The translations under genes were made by a program, and so were the position numbers. The notes under the pieces were generated by a model that saw nothing but the letters and a program-made list of their open reading frames with translations, made no database searches and was not told the origin of the DNA. From Clostridia bacterium (lineage in GTDB: Bacteria; Bacillota; Clostridia; Oscillospirales; CAG-272): a stretch of DNA of 64,000 bases. This document shows positions 42,229 through 51,155 of the stretch, piece by piece (position 1 is the stretch's first letter; each line of letters begins with the position of its first letter). Location: positions 24,225 through 88,224 of the forward strand of contig JAFQUJ010000012.1 of assembly GCA_017408585.1 (NCBI GenBank), read 5' to 3'.

Positions 42229-43116
42229 TTACTCACCCTTATAGTTGTCAATAAAGCATTTTAGCGCCTCTTGCCATGGTCGAAACTCGTCGCCAACGGT
42301 TGCACGAAGCATCATATTGTCAAGCGAAGAATAAGCGGGACGCTTGACAGGAGAGGGAAATTCGTCGCTTGTGCAGGGCGAAACGACAGCGTCAATGCCT
42401 GCAAGCTCAACGATTTTTTGAGTAAACTCAAACCATGAGCACTCACCGTTTCCCGTTCCGTGATAAATTCCATATTCCTCGGTGGTCACCAGCTTTAAAA
42501 GATGGTGAGCGAGGTCGCACGCGTTTGTGGGATTGCCGACTTGGTCGCAAACAACCTTGCACGCACCTCTTTCACGAGCGATATTCATCATGGTTTTAAC
42601 AAAATTCTTTCCAACATAGCCATAAAGCCAAGCCGTGCGAACAATAAAATATTTAGAGCAGAACTGCTTTATATATTCCTCACCTAAATACTTAGTCGAG
42701 CCATAAACGCTTTGTGGAGCACAAATGTCGTATTCCGTGTATGGCACACTTCCGTTGCCGGCAAAAACATAGTCAGTTGATACATGAACGAGCTTGGCAC
42801 CGTTCTCCTCGCATACAATCGCAAGATTGCGAGGACCAAGCGCATTTGCACGAAAGGCGATTTCCTTGCCATCACCCTCAGCCAAATTTACATTTGTGTA
42901 TGCTGCGCAGTTGATAACCGCATTGTAGCCCTTGCCATCAAAGAAGGCGCGCACCTCGTCAAGAGAGGAGATGTCAAGCGTGTCAATGTCAACATAGTCA
43001 ACCTCAGCGCCGATTTTGAGCACCTCGGGCACGCCAAGCTCCGTATATGAGCGCTCAAAGCATTTTCTTATTTCTGTGCCAAGCTGACCCTTAGCACCTG
43101 TTACGAGAATTTTCAT
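42229..43116 (-). CDS. rfbD: dTDP-4-dehydrorhamnose reductase
   Basis: A 295-aa RmlD enzyme that reduces the 4-keto sugar to dTDP-L-rhamnose. The dinucleotide motif is VTGAKGQLGTEI; other landmarks are VINCAAYTNVNLAEGD, LVHVSTDYVFAGNG, the YxxxK site in PQSVYGSTKYLGEEYI and VRTAWLYGYVGKNFV. Normal length. Its ATG shares one base with the rfbA stop, so the two are coupled. Confidence 0.95.
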   Translation of the reverse strand: MKILVTGAKGQLGTEIRKCFERSYTELGVPEVLKIGAEVDYVDIDTLDISSLDEVRAFFDGKGYNAVINCAAYTNVNLAEGDGKEIAFRANALGPRNLAIVCEENGAKLVHVSTDYVFAGNGSVPYTEYDICAPQSVYGSTKYLGEEYIKQFCSKYFIVRTAWLYGYVGKNFVKTMMNIARERGACKVVCDQVGNPTNACDLAHHLLKLVTTEEYGIYHGTGNGECSWFEFTQKIVELAGIDAVVSPCTSDEFPSPVKRPAYSSLDNMMLRATVGDEFRPWQEALKCFIDNYKGE

Positions 43117-44003
43117 TAGTACTTAAATTTACCCTCCGCAACCTTTCTCAAATGCTCACCATAGGTGGATTTTCCGTATCTTTCAGCGCTTTCAAGAAGC
43201 TTTTCCTTAGTAATCCAACCATTAATGTAGGCAATCTCCTCAATTGCAGAGATTTTAATTCCTTGACGCTTTTCAATCATTTGAACGAACTGTCCTGCCT
43301 CGAGAAGACTATCCATTGTTCCTGTGTCGAGCCAAGCAAAGCCACGGCCAAGAAGGTGAACATCAAGATCGTCATGCTCAAGGAAGATGTTGTTAAGAGC
43401 GGTTATTTCAAGCTCTCCGCGCTTAGAGGGCTTAACCTGCTTTGCGTATTCAACGCATCTGTTGTCGTAGAAGTAAAGACCTGTTACTGCGTAGTTTGAC
43501 TTGGGCTTTTGAGGCTTTTCCTCGACGGAGATAACCTTGTTGTGCTCGTCGAATTCTACAACGCCAAAGCGCTCGGGGTCGTCAACATAGTAGCCAAAAA
43601 CGCTGGCTCTGTGCTTTTCCTCGGCGTTCTTAACCGCTTCCTTTAAGACCTTGGAAAATCCGTTTCCATAGAATATATTGTCACCAAGAACCATAGCACA
43701 GCAATCGTTACCGATGAACTCCTCGCCTAGCAAAAATGCTTGAGCTAGTCCGTCAGGAGAGGGCTGAACCTTGTACGAGAGCTTAATTCCGTAGTCGCTT
43801 CCGTCGCCGAGTAGGTTCTCGAAGTTTGGCAAATCACGAGGGGTTGATATGATAAGAATGTCCTTAATTCCCGCAAGCATAAGAGTTGAGAGAGGGTAGT
43901 AAATCATTGGCTTATCATAGATAGGGAGAAGCTGCTTTGAGGTAATCATCGTAAGTGGATAAAGACGAGTACCGCTTCCGCCTGCTAAAACAATTCCTTT
44001 CAT
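43116..44003 (-). CDS. rfbA: Glucose-1-phosphate thymidylyltransferase
   Basis: A 295-aa RmlA enzyme that makes dTDP-glucose. The nucleotidyltransferase signature [20 protein letters not shown] lies at the start, followed by [20 protein letters not shown], the metal-binding VLGDNIFYG (near 108), [19 protein letters not shown] and [11 protein letters not shown]. It is normal in length. Allosteric inhibition by dTDP-rhamnose is known for the family. First dedicated gene of the rhamnose pathway in this operon, 66 bases after a GT2 gene. Confidence 0.96.
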   Translation of the reverse strand: MKGIVLAGGSGTRLYPLTMITSKQLLPIYDKPMIYYPLSTLMLAGIKDILIISTPRDLPNFENLLGDGSDYGIKLSYKVQPSPDGLAQAFLLGEEFIGNDCCAMVLGDNIFYGNGFSKVLKEAVKNAEEKHRASVFGYYVDDPERFGVVEFDEHNKVISVEEKPQKPKSNYAVTGLYFYDNRCVEYAKQVKPSKRGELEITALNNIFLEHDDLDVHLLGRGFAWLDTGTMDSLLEAGQFVQMIEKRQGIKISAIEEIAYINGWITKEKLLESAERYGKSTYGEHLRKVAEGKFKY

Positions 44004-44069
44004 TTTGTTATCAATCCTTTCTTATTTCCGGCGCTCCTTTAAAGCGCCTGTTTTTTGATGCCGAAGCAT

Positions 44070-45014
44070 CTATTTTTGCTTTGGTTTTTTAGTTTTCTTA
44101 AAGTTATATCTACCAAAAAGGTACATAAGACGAAAGACAATTCCCTCACTCCATGTCTGCCTATACATCTTGGTGGTAAATATGTAGCCAAGACGGGTGA
44201 AGAAATTCCTTTGATTTTTGAAATATCTCTTGGCCTCGTGCATATATTCCTCGGGAGCATCGTCACCGTAAGCCTCGCAGAAGGCGCGTAGCTGATACGA
44301 ATATCGTCTGCTTTTGCCCGTTTTTATGCGATGAAGGCGCTTAAAGAAATTTCTAATGGGGCTAGTTTCATAGCCTATTGAGTTGTTTCCGTGCTGTCTG
44401 TATAGGGTGGTGCGCTCAAGGTCATAATAGGCGTTACCAAAGGCGGTGGCCACAAGATAAACCCATGAATCATGCACATCCATGTCATCACTAAAGTGGG
44501 GCTTTAAAAGGTTGATAAGAGCGAGGTTGCAAACTTGCGTGTGACCAACGCAAGCGTTTTGTATCATTGCGTTATAGAAGGTCAAGGGACGCCTTGCAAC
44601 AACTGTCTTACCTTTAATTTTGAGAGCGTCATTTGTGATGTGAGAGCAAGCGGAGTAGAGATTAGGCGTGTCGTTATCCTGAGCGTCGAGCCACGCAGTA
44701 GCACGAGTCAGCTTGTTTGGAAGCCAAACATCGTCCTGGTCGCTAAACGAGAAGTATTTACAGCTTGTGTCGCAACGCAAAATCAATTCATGAAGACTTG
44801 CGTTAAGACCGAGGTTTTCACCAAAAATGACCTCAAAGCCGAATTTCTCGGAATACTCAGAGAGAATTTCTCTTGTCGAATCAGTCGAGCCATCATCACG
44901 AATAAGCACCTTTACCTCGTCGAAGTTGTCGAGCGTGGTAAAGCTATCAAGCTGTTCTCTTAAATGTGCCTCGCCATTGTAGGTGGAGAGTAAAATTTGA
45001 ATTTTCTTTTCCAA
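44070..45014 (-). CDS. Glycosyltransferase family 2, rhamnosyltransferase-like
   Basis: A 314-aa GT-A enzyme. It begins LEKKIQILLSTYNGEAHLRE, with VKVLIRDDGSTDST, the SFSDQDDVWLPNKL site (DXD) and DVHDSWVYLVATAFG. The SDQDDVW motif is typical of WbbL-like rhamnosyl and similar transferases. I start at the TTG at 45014, because AAGGAGG lies eight bases upstream; an in-frame ATG 18 codons earlier has no ribosome site. First gene of the polysaccharide operon. Confidence 0.88.
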   Translation of the reverse strand: MEKKIQILLSTYNGEAHLREQLDSFTTLDNFDEVKVLIRDDGSTDSTREILSEYSEKFGFEVIFGENLGLNASLHELILRCDTSCKYFSFSDQDDVWLPNKLTRATAWLDAQDNDTPNLYSACSHITNDALKIKGKTVVARRPLTFYNAMIQNACVGHTQVCNLALINLLKPHFSDDMDVHDSWVYLVATAFGNAYYDLERTTLYRQHGNNSIGYETSPIRNFFKRLHRIKTGKSRRYSYQLRAFCEAYGDDAPEEYMHEAKRYFKNQRNFFTRLGYIFTTKMYRQTWSEGIVFRLMYLFGRYNFKKTKKPKQK

Positions 45015-45089
45015 GGCTCTAACCTCCTTCGATAAAATTTTAGTGCTTAATGCCCGAATAATAGACAAAATTCGCTCCTAATCGTAATT

Positions 45090-45118
45090 AGTATAGCACC
45101 ATTTCCCTCAAAAGTCAA
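45090..45118 (-). promoter_or_regulatory. Promoter of the polysaccharide operon
   Basis: On the minus strand, TTGACT (45118-45113), 17 bp, TATACT (45095-45090) with TG before the -10. Confidence 0.8.
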
Positions 45119-45263
45119 TATAAACTAAGAATTTATATAATATATAAAGAGAAATTCCTTATTTAGAATTTTGCGCAGGACAGAGAAGAAATATACATTC
45201 TAACGCATAGACTCACTCTTAAAGGGCGTTGAATTGACGATAAAAAAGAGGATAAAAGCCCCG

Positions 45264-45382
45264 AAATGCGACACAGGGTTAGGCATAGTGCCAAGGGCGC
45301 TATGCGTCGATATAAATTTGCTGTCGCAAATTTTCGATATATTACTGACGCAACTCGATATGTGCTGATACACACGATATGC
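45264..45382. repeat. Hairpin array 4a (CGATAT linkers) with leader
   Basis: The leader AAATGCGACACAGGG (45264-45278) recurs exactly at 45405-45419. After it come a GGCATAGTGCC/GGCGCTATGC-like palindrome and hairpins AAATTTG/GCAAATTT and GTG/CAC, with an imperfect unit between. The hairpins are joined by CGATATA, CGATATA, CGATATG and ACGATATG. Confidence 0.75.
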
Positions 45383-45404
45383 TCTTAGGGGCGCTAAAGG
45401 TTCA

Positions 45405-45624
45405 AAATGCGACACAGGGGAAGGGTTTTTGAGTGCGGAATGCGGAGTGCGGAATGAGGAATGAATTGTGCCTTTGGCACATGAATTGCAACTGCGTTGC
45501 ATGAATTGAACGCAAGCGTTCATGATTTGCTCCTATGGAGCATTAATGCACACAAGGTGTGCAATTCATGACACAGGGTGTCAATTAATGGCGTTAGCCA
45601 ATTCGCGTGCGAAGCGCAATTCAT
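45405..45624. repeat. Hairpin array 4b (ATGAATT linkers, orientation flips mid-array)
   Basis: The leader AAATGCGACACAGGG is followed by a GGAAT/GGAGT-rich run. Hairpins follow: GTGCC/GGCAC, GCAAC/GTTGC, GAACGC/GCGTTC, GCTCC/GGAGC, GCACAC/GTGTGC, GACAC/GTGTC, GGC/GCC and an imperfect GTGC/GCGC. The linker is ATGAATT, then ATGATTT, then ATTAAT; from the fifth hairpin on it becomes AATTCAT or AATTAAT, the reverse complement. Confidence 0.85.
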
Positions 45625-45629
45625 TTTGG

Positions 45630-45721
45630 TCGATATGTCCTAACGGACTCGATATGTTGCTAACGCAACTCGATATGTCAGCGTTGCTGACTCGATATGC
45701 TCCTACGGAGCGTTCGATTTG
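45630..45721. repeat. Hairpin array 4c (CTCGATATG linkers)
   Basis: Hairpins TCC/GGA, TTGC/GCAA, TCAGC/GCTGA and CTCC/GGAG joined by CTCGATATG; it ends with a decayed linker, CGTTCGATTTG. The TTGC-TAAC-GCAA unit matches one in array 2. Confidence 0.85.
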
Positions 45722-45807
45722 CCCACAGGGGCTCCCTGTTGGCTCTCGGCTCGCGCTGAGTTAATGTGAAAAATAGATGAATTTTCTAAAATTATAAAAT
45801 ATTGTTA

Positions 45808-45836
45808 TTGATTTTAATATTATAATGTGCTATACT
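45808..45836 (+). promoter_or_regulatory. Promoter of the Gld-like ABC operon
   Basis: TTGATT (45808-45813), 17 bp, TATACT (45831-45836), with TG before the -10. Confidence 0.75.
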
Positions 45837-45909
45837 ATAAATCGACATAATGTTTGTTGCGATGCTTATGCTCGCAAGTGATCAAAAACAAAGGAAAGGA
45901 AAAGGGAAA

Positions 45910-46854
45910 ATGATAGAAATCAAAAATCTTTCTAAAAGATATGGAAACCACTATGCAGTTGATGACATATCATTTACAATAAACGATGGCGAAATCGTGG
46001 GATTTCTTGGCCCTAACGGTGCAGGAAAATCTACAACGATGAACATTATAACGGGCTATCTTTCTGCTACCTCCGGCACTGTATCCATTGACGGATACGA
46101 CATTTTAGAGGAGAGCACACAGGCGAAAAGGCTTATTGGATTTTTGCCCGAACAGCCACCCCTTTACATAGATATGACCGTTTGGGAATACCTCACCTTC
46201 GTATATGAGCTAAAGGGCTGTACCTTCAATAAGCAAAAGCATCTTGACGAGGTGTGCGAGCTTGTGAAGATTTCCGATGTAAAAAGACGCCTAATTCGCA
46301 ATCTCTCAAAGGGATATAAGCAAAGAGTTGGAATTGCGGGAGCGCTTATCGGCAATCCAAAGATGATTATCTTTGACGAGCCAACGGTGGGACTTGACCC
46401 GAAGCAAATAATTGATATAAGAAATCTCATTCGTAACCTTGGTAAAAAGCATACGGTTGTCCTCTCAACGCATATTATGCAGGAGGTTCAGGCGGTTTGC
46501 GATAGAATTATCGTTATAAACGAGGGCAAAATCATCGCTGACGAAAAGACGGCAAGCTTTAATAATGCGGTTAACCAAAACACAAGGTATCGCGTAAAGA
46601 TTGCAGGACCTCAAAAAGAGGTTGTCAAGCTCATTCGCTCAATGGTTGGTATCGTTTCATGTGAGCTTCACGGAGAGCGTGAGGGCGACGCATTTACATA
46701 CGATATTGAAAGCGCTCAAAATATAGATATAAGAAAGAGCCTGTTCCGTGCTCTTGCAGAAAAGGGCTGGCCTATGCTCGGCATGGAGCCGATTGGAATG
46801 GAGCTTGAGGATATATTCCTAAAACTAATCAATGCTAAAGGAGAGAGAAAATGA
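45910..46854 (+). CDS. ABC transporter ATPase (GldA-like)
   Basis: A 314-aa ATPase. It begins MIEIKNLSKRYGNHYAVDDI, with Walker A FLGPNGAGKST (near 38), signature NLSKGYKQRVGIAGAL (near 137) and Walker B MIIFDEPTVGLDP; the H-loop is STHIM. A C-terminal 90-residue extension ends GMELEDIFLKLINAKGE. The start at 45910 (AAAAGGGA upstream) is better than a frame 20 codons longer. Type and gene order match GldA-GldFG-like systems (ATPase, ABC-2 permease, GldG-like, DUF4340) known from non-gliding Firmicutes as well. The transported substrate is unknown. Confidence 0.9.
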   Translation: MIEIKNLSKRYGNHYAVDDISFTINDGEIVGFLGPNGAGKSTTMNIITGYLSATSGTVSIDGYDILEESTQAKRLIGFLPEQPPLYIDMTVWEYLTFVYELKGCTFNKQKHLDEVCELVKISDVKRRLIRNLSKGYKQRVGIAGALIGNPKMIIFDEPTVGLDPKQIIDIRNLIRNLGKKHTVVLSTHIMQEVQAVCDRIIVINEGKIIADEKTASFNNAVNQNTRYRVKIAGPQKEVVKLIRSMVGIVSCELHGEREGDAFTYDIESAQNIDIRKSLFRALAEKGWPMLGMEPIGMELEDIFLKLINAKGERK

Positions 46855-47585
46855 TAGCGATATTCAAGCGTGAAATGCGCTCTTATTTTACAACCTCCAC
46901 AGGCTATGTGTTCTTGGCGGTAGCGCTTGCCTTGTCAGCGATTGTTTTTGGAGCTAGCACGCTCCTTATTGGAACTAGCGACACAGGTGCGTACTTTTCA
47001 CTTATGCTTTTCGTTCTTATGATAATATTGCCAATTCTCACAATGAAGACCTTTAGCGAGGAGAGAAGAACGAAAACCGAACAGCTTCTTATGACTGCGC
47101 CAATATCGACAACTCAAATGGTAATGGGTAAATTTCTATCCTGCCTTTGTATGTTCCTTATCGCGCTCGCACTTAGCTGTATCAACTTCATTCCAATCTT
47201 TACATATGCTGACACAACAACGGATATCGCAACTGATTTGCCCCCGAATGTGTCGCTAATTATTGGAAACCTAATAGCTCTAATTCTTGTTGGAATGAGC
47301 TTTATCGCAATAGGAATATTCATTTCCTCTCTTACAGAGAACCAGTTTGCAGCGGTAGTAATTACAATCGCAATTTTGTTGGGACTTCTTCTCATAGGAC
47401 TATTTAATAGCTTTATTGAATCCTATGCGATAAGAACAATCCTTTCATGGCTCTCAATTTATAGCAGATACACCAACTTCACATATGGAATATTTGATAT
47501 AGGTGCGCTAATCTATTATCTGTCCATTAGCGGAGTGTTCATTTTCTTGACAATTCGTGTCTTTGAGTCACGAAAGTATCGCTAA
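46851..47585 (+). CDS. ABC-2 type permease (GldF-like)
   Basis: A 244-aa six-helix membrane protein of the ABC-2 family. It has IFKREMRSYFTTSTGYVFLA at the start, ILTMKTFSEERRTKTEQLLM (the conserved motif after helix 2) and TAPISTTQMVMGKFL. Length and motifs are those of GldF and the ABC-2 permeases with a coupled GldG. It overlaps the ATPase gene by four bases (ATGA), so they are translated together. It forms the membrane channel of the transporter. Confidence 0.9.
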   Translation: MIAIFKREMRSYFTTSTGYVFLAVALALSAIVFGASTLLIGTSDTGAYFSLMLFVLMIILPILTMKTFSEERRTKTEQLLMTAPISTTQMVMGKFLSCLCMFLIALALSCINFIPIFTYADTTTDIATDLPPNVSLIIGNLIALILVGMSFIAIGIFISSLTENQFAAVVITIAILLGLLLIGLFNSFIESYAIRTILSWLSIYSRYTNFTYGIFDIGALIYYLSISGVFIFLTIRVFESRKYR

Positions 47586-47597
47586 GGGGGTGGCAAA

Positions 47598-49184
47598 ATG
47601 AAAAGTGGATTTTTAAAGTCATTTGCTGACTCTCGAAAAATGAAGTATTCCTCGCTTAGTATTGCCCTTAGCGCTATAATAATTGCATTAATTGTAATAC
47701 TGAACTCAATAACCGCCGTTTTGTCGGAAAAATTTGGCTGGTATATTGATATGACGGACGAGCAAATCTTTTCCTTGACCGACGATACCAAGGAGCTACT
47801 TGCAACGCTTAACAAGGATGTTCAGCTTGAAATTGTGTTCCCACAGGACAAGGATGTAATTGACACAAACTACGCAAATTCAGCCACATCCGGCTCGATA
47901 GGCTATGTTCACGCAACTGCGGAGCAGATAGCGAAGGAGAGCGACAATGTGACAGTTTCCTATCACGATGTGGATAAGGACTACCTTTTCTATAAGAACG
48001 CAGGCGTTCTTGGTAAGGCAGGCGACGATAGCATTCTTATCTTGCGTAAGGACGAGAACGGAAACTATATCAAGGGCGATTTCCGTGTATATCCAATAAA
48101 CTATTTCTATGTTGGTGACACCGAGGGCAACCTCTATGGATATAATGGAGAGCTTATGTTTATGTCAGCGCTCCTTGCAATGTCAAACGATACAGTCCCT
48201 GTTGTGTATTTCACAATAGGCCACGGAGAGAAGTCCTTTAAGGCGGATATCTCTATCACCTACGAAACAATAAATAACGAGTTCGCAAAGGGCAATATCG
48301 ACGCAAGCGCGCTTGAGCTTATGAGAGTATTCTGCGATAGCGGATTTACAGTAAAGGCGCTTGACATTACAACAGGCGAAATTCCCGCCGATACAAGAGT
48401 TCTTGTGATAAATCAGCCACAGGGTGACTTCGATGACGACGAGCTTTATAAAATAAACACCTACCTTGAAAACAAGGGAACTGTGTTTATGTTCACCCCA
48501 CATGACATAGAGCTTCCAAACCTATATACAACGCTCAAGGCAAGCTATGGCGTAACAGTAAACACCGATACAACACCAATCGAGGACCCATCAACTCAGT
48601 TCTCGAATACAAAATATACGCTTCTTGCAAATGTAAGCAACATAGACAATAGCTTCGCATCAGCGCAATATTTTGGAGCGCTCAATTCATTTTCATCGCT
48701 AAGAGCACGCCTTTATAAATCGGCAACGCTCGACATAGACGAAAGATATATGACAAAGGACGGATACAGAACGGGTAGTATTACAAAATATACCTATCCT
48801 CTGCTTGAAACCTCGTCAGATGCAGTCTTTAAGGGCGAGAAAAAGACTCATTACCTTATGAGCATTACATCAATTGAGGCATGGGATTATGAGCTACAGG
48901 AGAGCACCTTCTCGTATCTTGTTGTTTGCCCTGCAAGCGAGTTTGCAACGCCTCAATTTATCAGCACAACCACCGCATCAAACAAGGATATGGTTTTGTC
49001 ACTTATTCAAACCACATCAAGCGTTCAAACGCCTGTAAACCTAGATTATAAGACCTTTATGAACTATAATCTTGATATTACAGACCGTCAAGCACAGAGC
49101 GCAACAATTCTTCTGGCAACTATATTACCCGCTATTGTTGTTTTGTGCGGAGTGGTAATTCTTGTAAGGAGAAAGCACAGATAA
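47598..49184 (+). CDS. GldG-like ABC accessory protein
   Basis: A 528-aa protein anchored by an N-terminal helix (SLSIALSAIIIALIVILNSI, residues 20-42) and a C-terminal helix (LLATILPAIVVLCGVVILVR). Between lies a large outside domain with the GldG/DUF4350-type start TDEQIFSLTDDTKELLATLN, the glutamine-amidotransferase-like core VVYFTIGHGEKSFKADISIT and the phrase LVINQPQGDFDDDELYKINT. It is expected to sit outside the membrane with the permease. GGGGGTGG lies before the ATG. It shares TAATG with the next gene. Confidence 0.85.
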   Translation: MKSGFLKSFADSRKMKYSSLSIALSAIIIALIVILNSITAVLSEKFGWYIDMTDEQIFSLTDDTKELLATLNKDVQLEIVFPQDKDVIDTNYANSATSGSIGYVHATAEQIAKESDNVTVSYHDVDKDYLFYKNAGVLGKAGDDSILILRKDENGNYIKGDFRVYPINYFYVGDTEGNLYGYNGELMFMSALLAMSNDTVPVVYFTIGHGEKSFKADISITYETINNEFAKGNIDASALELMRVFCDSGFTVKALDITTGEIPADTRVLVINQPQGDFDDDELYKINTYLENKGTVFMFTPHDIELPNLYTTLKASYGVTVNTDTTPIEDPSTQFSNTKYTLLANVSNIDNSFASAQYFGALNSFSSLRARLYKSATLDIDERYMTKDGYRTGSITKYTYPLLETSSDAVFKGEKKTHYLMSITSIEAWDYELQESTFSYLVVCPASEFATPQFISTTTASNKDMVLSLIQTTSSVQTPVNLDYKTFMNYNLDITDRQAQSATILLATILPAIVVLCGVVILVRRKHR

Positions 49185-50872
49185 TGAAAACAAAGAAAAA
49201 GCAAATTACAATAATTGTGCTTGCCCTTGTGCTTATTGCGCTGATTCTTTTGTATTTTCTTGTTATCGCACCATTGATTGAGGAAAATACCACAAACAAA
49301 AGACCACCTGCCGAGGCTCACGAGGGTGAGGGCTTATATTATGGCGTTCTTACAATGTATCCCACAATCGACGAGGACGATGTTGTTTTACTAACCATTA
49401 ATAATAGTCATGGCACATATTCATTTATAAACAAAATTGATGAAAAGACAGGTAGCCTTAAGCTTGCGCTTGCTAAGTATCCAAGGCTCGAGCTTGATTC
49501 CAGCGCAATATCGTCGCTTAGAATTTATACCCTAAACACTCAATGCGTCACAAACGAGCCACTAAGAGATTGCTCACCCGAAATGATGGAGCAGTATGGC
49601 GTGACAAGGGAAAGCTGTACAATGAGCTACACCGTCAAATTCCGTGATGGCGACACCGAAAGAGAGCACACGGTATTTATCGGAGATAAAACACTATCCT
49701 CTGATGGCTCATATTTTGCAACTGTTGAGGGCAGAAATGTAATTTACGAAATAGATGACGGACTTGAGAGCGGACTTTTCATAAAGCAAACTGATTTTGT
49801 AAACCCTCTTATCGCCGCTCATTATACAGACACAGAGGTCGTTTACGAGGTAAACAAAATCCTTATAGGACACTCAAATTCAGCCACACCATTTGTTGGA
49901 ATTGGCGCAACAAGAGTTGAAAGCAAGGACACGCTCCTCGTAAATTATACAGTACAATACCCCACAAACGCAAAGGATGTAACCGCTAGCTCCTCGTATA
50001 TTTCGAGTGCGCTATCAAAGCTACTTGTGAGCTTTACAGCCAATAAGGTAGTTGAAATTGATCCAAGCGAGGAAACAAAGGACAAGTATGGCTTTGGAGA
50101 TAGCGATGTAAAAAAGCTAATTAGTATAGGTACATTCAGCGACAAGGAATATATTTATAACATAAGCCAAAAGCAAACGGGCGAGGACGGACGCGAGTAT
50201 TACTACTTGCTCTCTCCGGCTCAAACCTCTAAGGATGTGGCTCTTATTCTTGAATTAAGTGCCGAAAATTACGAATTTTTAGAGCAAGAAAACGCTATTA
50301 AATGGATTGCAACAAACTCATTTGAGGCAGGCTTTAAAAAATACATTTATGCAAAAGAGGATATAGGCGAGAGTGGAGTTAAGGACATCTCAATTTTCGC
50401 AAACACCAACGCACTTAAAAATTTTAGCGATAAGTTTATCTTGACCTATTCGCCTCACCCAACAAATCCCGATAAGGACGATGTTTTAACCGTTACAAGC
50501 GAAAGTGGTAAATATACCTTTGTCGAGGATACTGACGCAAATGAGGTGGCGTACGAAAACGAGTTCAATAACTTCTATGCGATACTCGTAAACTACCCAA
50601 TGCCAAATCGCTTCAATACAATGACAGAGGCAGAAAGAGAAGCGGCAAAGACACAGGAAAAGCTTGTTTTGAGCATAAGAGTTACATTAAATGATGGCAC
50701 AAAAATGGGCTACGATTATTACATGCTCGATTCTGCTAATGTAATGTGTGAATTTTTTGACGACAAAACAAAAGAGCCAAAGATCGTCTTTGACACCACA
50801 ATTCAACAGGTAAACATTCTCGCAACTGCGCTAAATCAGCTAATTAGTGGGGAGCATGTTGAAAAGCACTAA
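49184..50872 (+). CDS. DUF4340-containing membrane-anchored protein
   Basis: A 562-aa protein with one N-terminal membrane helix (QITIIVLALVLIALILLYFL) and a large outside region. It carries two DUF4340-like stretches: TLNTQCVTNEPLRDCSPEMM with YGVTRESCTMSYTVKFRDGD, then VFIGDKTLSSDGSYFATVEG. DUF4340 proteins commonly follow GldG-like genes; their biochemical job is unknown. I start at 49184, overlapping the previous stop (TAATG) after AAGGAG; a longer frame starting inside the previous gene is rejected. Last gene of the ABC operon. Confidence 0.85.
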   Translation: MKTKKKQITIIVLALVLIALILLYFLVIAPLIEENTTNKRPPAEAHEGEGLYYGVLTMYPTIDEDDVVLLTINNSHGTYSFINKIDEKTGSLKLALAKYPRLELDSSAISSLRIYTLNTQCVTNEPLRDCSPEMMEQYGVTRESCTMSYTVKFRDGDTEREHTVFIGDKTLSSDGSYFATVEGRNVIYEIDDGLESGLFIKQTDFVNPLIAAHYTDTEVVYEVNKILIGHSNSATPFVGIGATRVESKDTLLVNYTVQYPTNAKDVTASSSYISSALSKLLVSFTANKVVEIDPSEETKDKYGFGDSDVKKLISIGTFSDKEYIYNISQKQTGEDGREYYYLLSPAQTSKDVALILELSAENYEFLEQENAIKWIATNSFEAGFKKYIYAKEDIGESGVKDISIFANTNALKNFSDKFILTYSPHPTNPDKDDVLTVTSESGKYTFVEDTDANEVAYENEFNNFYAILVNYPMPNRFNTMTEAEREAAKTQEKLVLSIRVTLNDGTKMGYDYYMLDSANVMCEFFDDKTKEPKIVFDTTIQQVNILATALNQLISGEHVEKH

Positions 50873-51014
50873 TGCACTTTGTGCAAATGCGGATAAGTGA
50901 CAGTCCAAGAACACGAGCGAAAGCGATGTGCGATTGGGTGTTGGAGCTTATGCAAGCGACCGCAGGGAGTCGCAATGAGGTGCTTCGCAAGTGCGAAATG
51001 AGGAATGCGGAGTG
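50873..51014. repeat. Degenerate hairpin array after the DUF4340 gene
   Basis: A GCACTTTGTGC hairpin immediately after the stop codon and GCGAC/GTCGC lie in this stretch. The GGAATGCGGAGTG run (51002-51014) also occurs exactly at 45437-45449 in array 4b. Linkers are less clear than elsewhere, so this may be a decayed array. Confidence 0.45.
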
Positions 51015-51155
51015 AATAAAATTGCTTCTAAATTGTCAAGTCACTCACACCAAATCACTGCTTATTATGGTTTCTTTTTGCAAGCTTTTTCTTTCCTGTT
51101 TCCTAAAGAAAAAGCGTAATAAAACAACATGTGTAAACGAAAGGACACAACAGCT

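Noticed and set aside
44031-44052. GGCGC/GCGCC hairpin with T-run as terminator of the GT2 gene
   Set aside because: The T-run lies on the plus strand while all nearby genes are on the minus strand.
45264-45721. The hairpin arrays as CRISPR
   Set aside because: Constant parts are only 7-9 nt, the variable parts are palindromes of about 11-16 nt, and no cas gene is present.
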